Positions 34,502 through 42,202 of a stretch of DNA of 64,000 nt are shown piece by piece (the stretch's first letter is position 1; each line of letters begins with the position of its first letter). The position numbers and the translations under genes were made by a program. Below the pieces are notes generated by a model, which saw only the letters and a program-made list of their open reading frames with translations, was not told the DNA's origin and ran no database searches. The DNA comes from JAGVUD01 sp052033935 (GTDB lineage: Bacteria; Armatimonadota; UBA5829; DSUL01), in assembly GCA_052033935.1 (NCBI GenBank), contig JBPOJE010000012.1, forward strand, positions 1 to 64,000, given 5' to 3'.

Positions 34502-34551
34502 CTAGTTCCCGGCGGTCTGGAGGCAAACGCAAGGACCGGCAAGGGAACTAG
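34502..34551 (+). promoter_or_regulatory. Stem-loop in the leuA leader
   Basis: A perfect 9-bp outer stem CTAGTTCCC/GGGAACTAG with an inner stem CGGTC/GACCG (34513-34517/34534-34538). There is no T run, so it is not a simple terminator. It lies between the candidate leader ORF and the leuA start, suiting a regulatory RNA fold. Confidence 0.5.
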
Positions 34552-34633
34552 CCAACAGAAATGACTCCGGCGTAGAATGACGCGATCGTATCTGGCGTGC
34601 GCAGACCGGCCGGAGTTTCCGAGGAGTAAGCAA

Positions 34634-36181
34634 ATGTCCGACAAAGTTATCATATTCGACACCACCTTGCGCGACGGGGAGCAGTCACCCGGCGCAAGCA
34701 TGAACATCGGGGAGAAGCTGGATGCCGCGCGCCAGCTCGCCCGCCTGAACGTGGACGTCATCGAGGCGGGGTTCCCCATCGCCAGCGAGGGCGACTTCGA
34801 GGCCGTGCGCCAGGTCGCCGCTGAGATCCGGGACGGCCGGGCCATCGCCGGCCTCGCCCGTGCCACCAACGCTGACATAGACCGCGCAGGTGAGGCGCTG
34901 AAGGACGCCGTCAACCCCCGCATCCATACGTTCATCGCAACCAGCGACATCCACCTGGAGCACAAGCTGCGCATGACCCGCGATGAGGTGGTCGAACGGG
35001 CGGTCGCGGCTGTCAAGCGCGCGCTCGAATACTGCGACGACGTCGAGTTCTCCGCCGAGGATGCCGCGCGTTCGGACATAGACTACCTGTGCCGGGTGAT
35101 CGAAGCCGTCATCGCCGCTGGAGCAAAGACCGTCAACATCCCCGACACCGTTGGATACTCGACGCCGATTGAGTACGGAACCATCATCCGCGCCCTCAAG
35201 GAGCGCGTGCCGAACATAGATCGGGCAATCATCAGCGTTCACTGTCACGACGACCTGGGCATGGGCGTCGCAAACTCGCTGTCGGCGGTCATGAACGGTG
35301 CGCGGCAGGTGGAGTGCACCATCAACGGCATCGGCGAGCGCGCCGGAAATGCCGCCTTGGAAGAAATCGTCATGGCCATCGCTACCCGCGGCGACATCTA
35401 CGGCGTGCACACCGGCATCGTCACCACCGAAATCGCCCGCGCTAGCCGCCTGATCTCCGACCTGACGGGCATCGTGGTGCAGCCGAACAAAGCCGTCGTC
35501 GGCGTGAACGCGTTCGCGCATGAAGCGGGAATCCACCAGCACGGCGTCATGGCCAACCGCCAGACCTACGAGATCATGACTCCCGAATCCGTCGGCGTCA
35601 GGGAGTCGAAGCTGGTTCTGGGCAAGCATTCCGGGCGGCACGCCTTCGACAAGCGCTTGCACGAGCTGGGCTTCGATCTGACCAAAGACGAGATGGAGCG
35701 CGCCTTCAACCGCTTCAAGGACCTGGCAGACAAGAAGAAGGAACTGTTCGACGAAGACCTGGCGGCGATCATTGCGGACGAGGTTTACACCATCCCCGAG
35801 ACCTATCACCTGGAGTATCTCAACGTGATGAGCAGCCTGGACGGGCTGCCGACGGCGACGATACGCATGCGCTGCGAGGGAGAAAAGCGCCAGCAGGCGG
35901 AAATCGGCGTCGGGTGCGTGGATGCCGTTTACAAGACGATGGATGCAATGATTGACGAGCCGCACGAACTCGTGGATTACGTCGTCCGCTCTGTCACGGG
36001 CGGAACGGATGCTCTCGCCGATGTCACCGTAAAAGTGAGGGACGGTGCGAACATCTACACCGGGCGCGCCGCAAGTCTGGATATCATCCAGTCGAGCGCT
36101 CGTGCGTACATTCAGGCCATCAACAAGCTTGTCCACTTCCGGAAGCAGGCCCTGGGCAACCCGTCCGGCGGCGCCCTGTGA
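34634..36181 (+). CDS. leuA: 2-isopropylmalate synthase
   Basis: Condenses acetyl-CoA with 2-oxoisovalerate, the committed step to leucine. From the ATG at 34634 (GAGGAG site) it has 515 residues, normal for the bacterial long form. The catalytic barrel has DTTLRDGEQSPG, IEAGFPIAS, the metal-binding HCHDDLGMGVANS and NGIGERAGNAALEE. The C-terminal regulatory LeuA domain (about 390-500) indicates leucine feedback inhibition. leuC and leuD are not in the window. Overlaps cimA by 4 bases (GTGA). Confidence 0.97.
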   Translation: MSDKVIIFDTTLRDGEQSPGASMNIGEKLDAARQLARLNVDVIEAGFPIASEGDFEAVRQVAAEIRDGRAIAGLARATNADIDRAGEALKDAVNPRIHTFIATSDIHLEHKLRMTRDEVVERAVAAVKRALEYCDDVEFSAEDAARSDIDYLCRVIEAVIAAGAKTVNIPDTVGYSTPIEYGTIIRALKERVPNIDRAIISVHCHDDLGMGVANSLSAVMNGARQVECTINGIGERAGNAALEEIVMAIATRGDIYGVHTGIVTTEIARASRLISDLTGIVVQPNKAVVGVNAFAHEAGIHQHGVMANRQTYEIMTPESVGVRESKLVLGKHSGRHAFDKRLHELGFDLTKDEMERAFNRFKDLADKKKELFDEDLAAIIADEVYTIPETYHLEYLNVMSSLDGLPTATIRMRCEGEKRQQAEIGVGCVDAVYKTMDAMIDEPHELVDYVVRSVTGGTDALADVTVKVRDGANIYTGRAASLDIIQSSARAYIQAINKLVHFRKQALGNPSGGAL

Positions 36182-37809
36182 GCGAACGCGAGGCTTTTGT
36201 GAGAGACATAGAGATATTCGACACTACGTTGCGGGACGGCTCTCAGGCTGAGGGCATCACCTTCTCCATCGAGGACAAGGTGCGCATCGCCGAGCGACTC
36301 GATTACCTGGGCATCGCGTACATCGAGGGCGGCTGGCCGGGGTCTAACGACAAAGACCGCGAGTTCTTTGCCCGTGCCCGCGATATGGAGTGGGCTAACG
36401 CGAAGATAACGGCGTTCGGGAGCACGCGCCGGGGCAACCTTGCGTGTGAGGACGACCGGAACCTTCAGGCGATCATAGAGAGCGGGGCGCCCGTGGCGGC
36501 CATCTTCGGCAAGACGTGGAACCTGCATGTCACCGAGGCGCTGCGGCTCACGCTCGACGAGAACCTGCGGATGATCGAGGAGTCCGTGGCGTTTCTCAAA
36601 GCCCACGGTCATACCGTCATCTACGATGCCGAGCATTTCTTCGACGGGTACAAGGCGGATGGCAAATATGCCCTGGCGACGCTCGATGCGGCAGTGCGCG
36701 GCGGCGCGGACACGCTTGCCCTGTGTGATACAAACGGCGGTGTGCTGCCGAATGAGATTGTAAGCATCATCCGGGCCGTGCGCGAGCGTACTGACTGCCC
36801 GCTCGGCATTCACTCTCACAACGACAGCGGCATGGGCGCCGCCAACGCGGTGGCAGCGGTGCGCGAGGGGGCCGTGCAGGTTCACGGCACCATCAACGGG
36901 TTCGGAGAGCGCTGCGGAAACGCCAATCTCTGCACTGTCATCCCGGTGCTGGAACTTAAGATGGGGCTGCGGTGCCTGCCCGAGGGCAGCCTGAAGCACC
37001 TGACCTACGTCTCGGCGTTTGTCAACGAGGTCGTGAACGTGACACCCGATGAGCGCCAGCCGTTTGTCGGATTGTCGGCGTTTGCGCACAAGGGCGGCAT
37101 CCATGTAGACGCGATGCAGAAGGATTCCCGTACCTACGAGCACATCCGGCCGGAGCTTGTGGGCAACGAACGCCGAATTCTTATCAGCGAGCTTTCCGGA
37201 GCGTCGAACGTCGTCGCCAAGGCGCAAAAGCACGGGCTGGACCTCACGAAGGGTTCGCCGGAAGCGCGCGTTGTTCTGGGCGAAGTCGTGCGGCTCGAAA
37301 ACGAAGGTTACTCGTTCGAGTCGGCGGAGGGGTCGTTCGAACTCCTGCTTCAGAAGGCGATGGGGACGTATCACAAGCTCTTCGACCTGCTCAGCTTCCG
37401 CGTTATCGTCGAGAAGCGCAATCCGGACGAGGAACCGGCGACCGAGGCGACCCTCAAGATACGCGTCGGGGACGAGGTGCTCCATACAGCGGGTGAGGGC
37501 GATGGCCCCGTGCATGCTCTCGACATTGCGCTGCGCCGGGCGCTGCTGACGTTCTATCCCGAGCTTGCCGAGATCCGGCTGACTGACTTCAAGGTCCGGG
37601 TCATCAACACGCAGGCAGGGACGGCGGCGAAGGTGCGAACGGTCATAGACTCGGTGGATACGCAAGGGCGGGGCTGGAGCACTGTCGGGGTCTCGACGAA
37701 CCTGGTAGAGGCGAGCTGGCAGGCGCTTGTTGACAGCGTGGAATACGGGCTGTTGCAAATACTGGACGAGAAATCCGGCAAGGGCGCCGGCGCGTCGGCC
37801 GGGCAGTAG
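36178..37809 (+). CDS. cimA: (R)-citramalate synthase
   Basis: Condenses pyruvate and acetyl-CoA to citramalate, giving 2-oxobutyrate for isoleucine without threonine deaminase. The protein has 543 residues. It resembles LeuA (DTTLRDGSQAEG, HSHNDSGMGAANA, NGFGERCGNANL) but carries CimA features: GGWPGSNDKDREFF, FGKTWNLHVTEAL, and AFAHKGGIHVDAM. A LeuA-type regulatory domain (about 410-530) follows. The GTG start overlaps the leuA stop, so the two are translationally coupled. Together with ilvBNC this supplies the isoleucine branch. Confidence 0.94.
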   Translation: MSEREAFVRDIEIFDTTLRDGSQAEGITFSIEDKVRIAERLDYLGIAYIEGGWPGSNDKDREFFARARDMEWANAKITAFGSTRRGNLACEDDRNLQAIIESGAPVAAIFGKTWNLHVTEALRLTLDENLRMIEESVAFLKAHGHTVIYDAEHFFDGYKADGKYALATLDAAVRGGADTLALCDTNGGVLPNEIVSIIRAVRERTDCPLGIHSHNDSGMGAANAVAAVREGAVQVHGTINGFGERCGNANLCTVIPVLELKMGLRCLPEGSLKHLTYVSAFVNEVVNVTPDERQPFVGLSAFAHKGGIHVDAMQKDSRTYEHIRPELVGNERRILISELSGASNVVAKAQKHGLDLTKGSPEARVVLGEVVRLENEGYSFESAEGSFELLLQKAMGTYHKLFDLLSFRVIVEKRNPDEEPATEATLKIRVGDEVLHTAGEGDGPVHALDIALRRALLTFYPELAEIRLTDFKVRVINTQAGTAAKVRTVIDSVDTQGRGWSTVGVSTNLVEASWQALVDSVEYGLLQILDEKSGKGAGASAGQ

Positions 37810-37835
37810 GCTGTCGGCCCGGAGACAGCATCTCC

Positions 37836-39191
37836 TTGCCTCTGTTCTTTGAGCGCGACGCGGAGAGTCAGCCTGCTGGCGAAGTTGCCGAGGTCTTTCC
37901 GGGCGGGCCTGCCGACCTTGCCGGGGTGCTGCCGGGCGACCGGATTGTCTCAGTCAACGGGCACCCGCTCGAAGACGTCATTGACGTGCAGTTTCATGCT
38001 GCGGCGCAGCCATGCGTCCTGACTGTCCGTCGGGGTGGCCGCACCCTCGACATCCCTGTGCCGAAGGACGTGGATGCGCAGCTCGGCGTCGAGTTCCGCG
38101 AGGACCTCTTCGACGGCGTCCGCCTCTGCTGCAACCGTTGCGATTTCTGCTTCGTTGATCAGCAGCCTCCGGGCATGCGTCCCACGCTCGCCATCCGCGA
38201 TGATGATTACCGCCTGTCGTTTCTGCACGGCAACTTCGTTACACTCACGAACCTCTCGGAACGCGACTGGGAGCGCATCTTCGCGCAGAAGCTGTCCCCG
38301 CTCTACATCTCCGTGCATGCGGCCGATGATGCCCTCAGGCGAAGGCTGCTGCGCAACTGCAAGGCGCCGCCCGTTCTGGAGCAGATCCGCCGCCTTCTCG
38401 ACGGCGGCATCGAGCTCCACGCGCAGGTTGTCCTGTGCCAGGGCCTGAACGATGGCGCGGCGCTCGACCAGACGATCTCCGGCCTCGCGGCGCTGTATCC
38501 GGGAGTCCGGTCGTTGGCCATCGTGCCGATGGGGGTTACGGACTACCGCCTGGGGCGCAATGAGAGCGAGCCGTACGATCACAAGGGCGCACTGCGCGTG
38601 CTCGATCAGGTACGGGCGCATCAGCGCCGCTTCGAGCAGAAGCTGGGAACGCGCTTCGTTGTCCCTTCCGACGAGTTCTACTTGCTCGCGAAGCGCCCGT
38701 TTCCGAGGGCCGCTAGCTACGGCGGATTCCCGCAGCTCTCAAACGGGGTGGGGGGCTGCCGCCTGTTTCTGGACGAGGTCGCGGCCTGCCTGCGCCGCTT
38801 TCCGCGCCAGTCGTTCCGGGGCAGGGTGCAGATCGTCACGGGGATGCTTGCCGCGCCCGTGCTTCAGAAGTTCGCTGAGGCCGCAACCGCCATTCTCGGT
38901 CTTGATGCTCAGGTTATTCCGTCCGTGAACAACTGGTATGGCCCGAGTGTGACCGTTGCGGGTCTGCTGACAGGGCGCGACGTGCGCGACGCCCTCAACA
39001 AGGCGGGTCACGCCGATCTGGTGGCCATCCCGGACATCATGCTGCGCGATGGGCAGGGGGCGTTTCTCGACAACGCCAGCATCTCCTGGCTGGCGGACGC
39101 CGTCGGGCGAAGGGTGCTCGTTGTCCCGTCCTGGCCGCGCGCTGCGCTCCAGCAACTTGCGTCCTGGTGCGAGAGTCCGCTGGATTCCTAG
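37836..39191 (+). CDS. PDZ and radical-SAM-like DUF512 protein
   Basis: A 451-residue iron-sulfur protein of unknown reaction. Residues about 12-65 form a PDZ-like domain (EVFPGGPADLAGVLPGDRIVSV). Then comes a CxxCxxC cluster motif, CNRCDFCFVDQQPPGMR, followed by a radical-SAM-like barrel (LSPLYISVHAADDALRRRLL) and the C-terminal DUF512 domain (SDEFYLLAKRPFP, YGGFPQLSNGVG). This is the widespread 'putative FeS oxidoreductase' family found in cyanobacteria and clostridia. The TTG start with a weak GGAG 12 bases upstream is the only good choice. Its end overlaps the convergent hydrolase gene by 4 bases. Confidence 0.9.
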   Translation: MPLFFERDAESQPAGEVAEVFPGGPADLAGVLPGDRIVSVNGHPLEDVIDVQFHAAAQPCVLTVRRGGRTLDIPVPKDVDAQLGVEFREDLFDGVRLCCNRCDFCFVDQQPPGMRPTLAIRDDDYRLSFLHGNFVTLTNLSERDWERIFAQKLSPLYISVHAADDALRRRLLRNCKAPPVLEQIRRLLDGGIELHAQVVLCQGLNDGAALDQTISGLAALYPGVRSLAIVPMGVTDYRLGRNESEPYDHKGALRVLDQVRAHQRRFEQKLGTRFVVPSDEFYLLAKRPFPRAASYGGFPQLSNGVGGCRLFLDEVAACLRRFPRQSFRGRVQIVTGMLAAPVLQKFAEAATAILGLDAQVIPSVNNWYGPSVTVAGLLTGRDVRDALNKAGHADLVAIPDIMLRDGQGAFLDNASISWLADAVGRRVLVVPSWPRAALQQLASWCESPLDS

Positions 39192-40258
39192 ACCAGAGCG
39201 TCTGGCCAGACCGTCAGCACCGCCGGGGTATGATCGAGCCAGCGGTCGAACCAGTTGAAGCTGTGACGCTTTGCGACGGGAGGGTAGTTGTGCTCGCCCG
39301 GATAGGTAAAGACACCGATCTTCTCCCCCGCGCCCATCGCGTGATAATGCCGGAACGCGGCGGCATACTTATCCACGAGGCCCTGCGACCGCGCTTCTCC
39401 CTCGCTGGCCATCACCAGCAGAGGCCGGGGCGCCACCATCATCATCAGATGCTCGAAATCAACGGGCGGCTTCAGGTTCGGGTTGTCCACGTACTTCCGG
39501 AAGCGGGGCAGATACACGTAGCTGCTGACCGGCCCGCGCCCGCCGCCCATCGGGCGCGACCAGTGGTCGGCGGGAAGTTGCCACGCGAGCGCGCCCCCGT
39601 TAGAGCAGACCGCGGCGATTCTGTGGTCGAATGCCGCCGCGAACAGGCTGGAGTGTCCTCCCAGCGAATGCCCGGCGCAGCCTATCTTCGAAGTGTCCAC
39701 GAAGTCGAGCGTCTCTAGAAAGTCAATGCTGCGTTGAACGTCCCAGATGTTCTTGCCCACCGCCGACCACTCCGGGTGCTTTTCGTAGAAGCGGGCTGTA
39801 TCGTAGCGGGTCATCTCCAGTGGGATTCGCTCGCCGTCGCACATCAGGTCAATGGACAGTGTGATGTATCCCCACCGCGCCAGTTCCAGGCCGTAAGCGC
39901 GGCTCGTCTCGGGCGGGTCGGGTGGGTCTTCGGGACGCGCGCCCGCAAGCCCGGCGGTGCGGTTCTTTCCCGATCCCTGCGTGGTGCCGTGGACACAGAT
40001 CATGACGGGGAATTTGCCTGCTTTTCGGGCTCCTTCAGGGATGATTAGGAACCCCGGCACCCGGTCGTCCGGCTCGGTCTGGAACGAGATGCGCCAGGCC
40101 TCAAATCCGCCGATGTCCGCGATCCGTTTCCGCTCCGGCCGCAGGGGTACAACGCCGTCCGGGAACGGTCCGATCAGGTCCATCCAGAGTTTTCTGTACC
40201 GTTCAACAGCCGTTCCGTTATTCACCCTGTTCTCCGTTGCCCCCGTCTTGCTCCTCAT
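39188..40258 (-). CDS. Alpha/beta hydrolase (dienelactone hydrolase/acetyl esterase-like), N-terminus damaged
   Basis: A 356-residue alpha/beta hydrolase. Fold motifs: VMICVHGTTQGSGKN (oxyanion region), the nucleophile elbow GCAGHSLGGHSS, and the catalytic His in PGEHNYPP; the acid is likely in the segment PRPLLVMASEGE. Relatives deacetylate sugars or hydrolyse esters. In frame just before the ATG at 40258 lies an excellent twin-arginine signal, NRRDFIKLAGTAAASLA (40315-40259). No start codon precedes it before an in-frame stop at 40367-40369. An ATG in another frame (about 40340) suggests a lost base. The intact enzyme was probably exported by Tat. Confidence 0.8.
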   Translation of the reverse strand: MRSKTGATENRVNNGTAVERYRKLWMDLIGPFPDGVVPLRPERKRIADIGGFEAWRISFQTEPDDRVPGFLIIPEGARKAGKFPVMICVHGTTQGSGKNRTAGLAGARPEDPPDPPETSRAYGLELARWGYITLSIDLMCDGERIPLEMTRYDTARFYEKHPEWSAVGKNIWDVQRSIDFLETLDFVDTSKIGCAGHSLGGHSSLFAAAFDHRIAAVCSNGGALAWQLPADHWSRPMGGGRGPVSSYVYLPRFRKYVDNPNLKPPVDFEHLMMMVAPRPLLVMASEGEARSQGLVDKYAAAFRHYHAMGAGEKIGVFTYPGEHNYPPVAKRHSFNWFDRWLDHTPAVLTVWPDALV

Positions 40259-40448
40259 TGCCAGGCTGGCTGCCGCTGTCCCCGCGAGCTTAATGAAGTC
40301 CCGCCTGTTCCAGGTCTTGTCCGTTCCTTCGCCAGCATATCTATTGGTCTGCCATTTGGCCCTGTTTCACCTGCCTCAAATCGGACCTTGCGCAGATTCG
40401 TCGGCCAAGTTCTCCAAAAAGAAAGAAGGTGCGTCTTGTGACATCTTA

Positions 40449-40478
40449 TAGACAGATTCTTGCCCGGAGTAATATAAT
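40449..40478 (+). promoter_or_regulatory. sigma70-type promoter of the PEP-CTERM gene
   Basis: TAGACA (40449-40454), an 18-base spacer, and a consensus TATAAT (40473-40478). This predicts a 5' leader of about 190 bases. Confidence 0.65.
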
Positions 40479-40488
40479 GGTTCAGTGA

Positions 40489-40660
40489 CCCCGGGTTGAC
40501 TCGGCAAAAGCCGGCGCCCGGGGCGCGGATATGCCCGGTGCCGGGGTGCTCCTCTGCAGTGCAGCGTTCCCGCGCTTTCGCGGGATGCCGGGCGAAGGGG
40601 GAGCCTGGGGCGCGGCTGCTGTGGCTGCGCTGCCCGAACGGCCGGGCCAGAGAGAAGACA
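40489..40660 (+). other. Long structured GC-rich 5' leader
   Basis: Nested stems: CCCCGGG/CCCGGGG (40489-40495/40517-40523) enclose CGGC-AAAA-GCCG. Further on there is a perfect CCCGCG-CTTT-CGCGGG hairpin (40569-40584) inside a possible GCTCC/GGAGC stem, and GCCCG/CGGGC near 40640. The leader has no open frame of interest. It does not match a riboswitch class I can recognise. Confidence 0.45.
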
Positions 40661-40676
40661 GGAAAGGAGATCTTGA

Positions 40677-41372
40677 ATGAGTATCTCTCGTATCGCAGTG
40701 GTGGCAGCCTTGGCAGCCGTTATGGTGGTCGCGACCGTCGGTTCGGCGTTTGCGTGGAGCTATGGCGATAGTTGGGTGATCCCGCTTGATCCCGACAAGA
40801 ATCAGAACGGCCAGGCTGGTCTTCAGGGGGCGTGGAACCTAGAAACCACAGGTGGAGCTGCCGAGAACGGCGGCAAGTACTGGTGGAATGCCGGCTACGA
40901 ATCCACTCGTATCGCACGGTACTTCTTTGATGACTCTATCACCGGCGGCGACGCCCCGACCTCGGCTGAGATGTTCCTCGTCGAGACTTGGGTTCCCGCG
41001 GTGCATGCCCATGTCTACAACGTGATTCAGGTCAGCTTCGATGGACTGACCAGCGAGGAAGCCACCAACAACCCGAATATCCCGTGGGCGGGTCAGTATG
41101 GCACCAACCATCAGTGGCTTACCAGGAATCAGGGAAACCAGGGCGGATGGGTCAGCGCTGGTCCCGGGCCGCAGTCCGATGGCGGTGGCAGCTTCGTCTG
41201 GGCGAAGCAGGGCAGCTACTTCTATGTCGCTACCTACAGCTTCTACGGTCCCACCGACGAGTATGGCGTGAGCGCTATCCGCATAACCGTTGTTCCCGAG
41301 CCTGCCAGCCTGCTGGCGCTTGGTAGCGGCCTGCTCTCGATGGCGGGTTTGGCCATTCGCCGCCGCAAGTAA
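40677..41372 (+). CDS. PEP-CTERM sorted secreted protein
   Basis: A 231-residue exported protein. N-terminal signal peptide (VVAALAAVMVVATVGSAFA); a unique central domain of about 170 residues rich in Gly, Asn, Trp and Tyr, with no recognised enzyme motif. The C-terminal sorting signal is VPEPASLLALGSGLLSM followed by AGLAIRRRK: Pro-Glu-Pro, a membrane helix and a basic tail. Such proteins are processed by an exosortase and linked to the cell surface or exopolysaccharide; no exosortase gene lies here. AGGAAAGGAG precedes the ATG. A long structured leader and a strong terminator flank it, so it is a single-gene unit. Confidence 0.93.
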   Translation: MSISRIAVVAALAAVMVVATVGSAFAWSYGDSWVIPLDPDKNQNGQAGLQGAWNLETTGGAAENGGKYWWNAGYESTRIARYFFDDSITGGDAPTSAEMFLVETWVPAVHAHVYNVIQVSFDGLTSEEATNNPNIPWAGQYGTNHQWLTRNQGNQGGWVSAGPGPQSDGGGSFVWAKQGSYFYVATYSFYGPTDEYGVSAIRITVVPEPASLLALGSGLLSMAGLAIRRRK

Positions 41373-41429
41373 CCAGTTCTCTGTGCTGCCGGACCTTCGT
41401 CCGGCGTGACCAGAGCGAATGATGAACAA

Positions 41430-41460
41430 CCGCCCCGGCGTCAGCCGGGGCGGTTTCTTA
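41430..41460 (+). terminator. Intrinsic terminator of the PEP-CTERM gene
   Basis: A perfect 10-bp stem CCGCCCCGGC/GCCGGGGCGG with loop GTCA, followed by TTTCTTA. Confidence 0.8.
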
Positions 41461-41715
41461 TGGAGTGCGAAAGCGGTAGCTTTCGCTTTCCGCTAACGGT
41501 TGCGCGTCCGAAAGCGGCACTTGCGTGCCGCGGTCCATATGGATTGCGAAAGTGGTAGCTTTCGCTTTTCGCCGACGGTTGCGCGTCCGAAAGCGGCACT
41601 CACGTGCGGCAGTCCACATGGATTGCGAAAGCGGTAGCTTTCGCTTTTCGCCAGCGGTTGCGCGTCCGAAAGTGGCACTTACGTGCCGCAGTCCATATGG
41701 AGTACTTTCGCTTTC
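41460..41715. repeat. 79-bp tandem repeat array (three units plus a partial)
   Basis: Units begin at 41460, 41539 and 41618, exactly 79 bases apart, each opening ATGGA; a truncated fourth begins at 41697. Every unit has one perfect or near-perfect hairpin, GCGAAAGC-GGTA-GCTTTCGC, and a second, GCGGCAC-N4-GTGCCGC. Several differences between units keep pairing through G-U. The array fills the gap between the PEP-CTERM terminator and the opposite-strand FG-GAP fragment. No spacers differ, so it is not a CRISPR array. Confidence 0.9.
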
Positions 41716-41717
41716 CC

Positions 41718-41978
41718 CTATTTCGTCCCCGTCTTCTCCGGCCCCAGATTGCGGAACAGATACAGCCCCTCTTTCCCCGGCGCGACGATGTCCAGCCTGC
41801 CATCTCTGTTGATGTCGAAGACCCCGGCGGACTCGTACGCACCGCCGTCAATCTGAATCTTCTCCCATTCAATGCGTCTCAATGGTTTGTTATCTTCTGC
41901 CTTGTTCCCGGTTTCGGCGGCGCCCGGGGCGCCGCACAACAGCGCGGCCAACGCCGCCGCGAGGGCTATGCGTTCCAT
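41718..41978 (-). CDS. Short FG-GAP/VCBS-repeat secreted protein, probably truncated
   Basis: An 86-residue protein with a signal peptide (MERIALAAALAALLCGAPGAA). A single calcium-binding FG-GAP-like unit follows (GVFDINRDGRLDIVAPGKEG). Family members usually carry many such repeats forming a beta-propeller; this one ends after one unit, right beside the tandem array, so it looks like the remaining front end of a longer gene. Its start overlaps the end of the upstream small Tat-signal frame by 13 bases. Confidence 0.6.
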   Translation of the reverse strand: MERIALAAALAALLCGAPGAAETGNKAEDNKPLRRIEWEKIQIDGGAYESAGVFDINRDGRLDIVAPGKEGLYLFRNLGPEKTGTK

Positions 41979-42202
41979 TTGTAGTAGGAGGGCTTGCGAT
42001 AGTCTCGCCTGTACGCGAGATGCCTCTCCCCCGCGACGCCAATGCCTACCCCCACGGCCGCCTTCGCCCCTGTTTCCAGAAACTCTCTCCGATTGATGCG
42101 TCTATCCGTATTCCGTGTCCCTTTCTTGTCCTTGTTCTGGCCAGCCCTGTTGCAGAGTTGCCTGTTGCCCAGCGGTAATCCTGCACGTCCTTCAGCCGCC
42201 AA
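41966..42202 (-). CDS. Small twin-arginine-signal protein
   Basis: A 78-codon frame. Its second half is a recognisable Tat signal, NRREFLETGAKAAVGVGIGV, followed by only about 20 residues (ERHLAYRRDYRKPSYYKWNA). The true start may be internal, but no strong site is visible. It may be a short Tat-exported peptide or the leftover front of a Tat-exported enzyme. It overlaps the FG-GAP fragment downstream and the PRTase-like gene upstream. Confidence 0.5.
   Translation of the reverse strand: MAAEGRAGLPLGNRQLCNRAGQNKDKKGTRNTDRRINRREFLETGAKAAVGVGIGVAGERHLAYRRDYRKPSYYKWNA

Noticed and set aside
34685..37758. Long minus-strand frames opposite leuA and cimA
   Set aside because: Both are complementary-frame artefacts of conserved biosynthetic genes and show no family signatures.
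40489..40676. c-di-GMP-I riboswitch in the PEP-CTERM leader
   Set aside because: GGCAAAAGCC superficially resembles part of the consensus, but the two conserved stems and the tetraloop-receptor pattern could not be fitted.
41460..41715. CRISPR array
   Set aside because: Units are contiguous 79-base repeats without variable spacers, and no cas genes are near.
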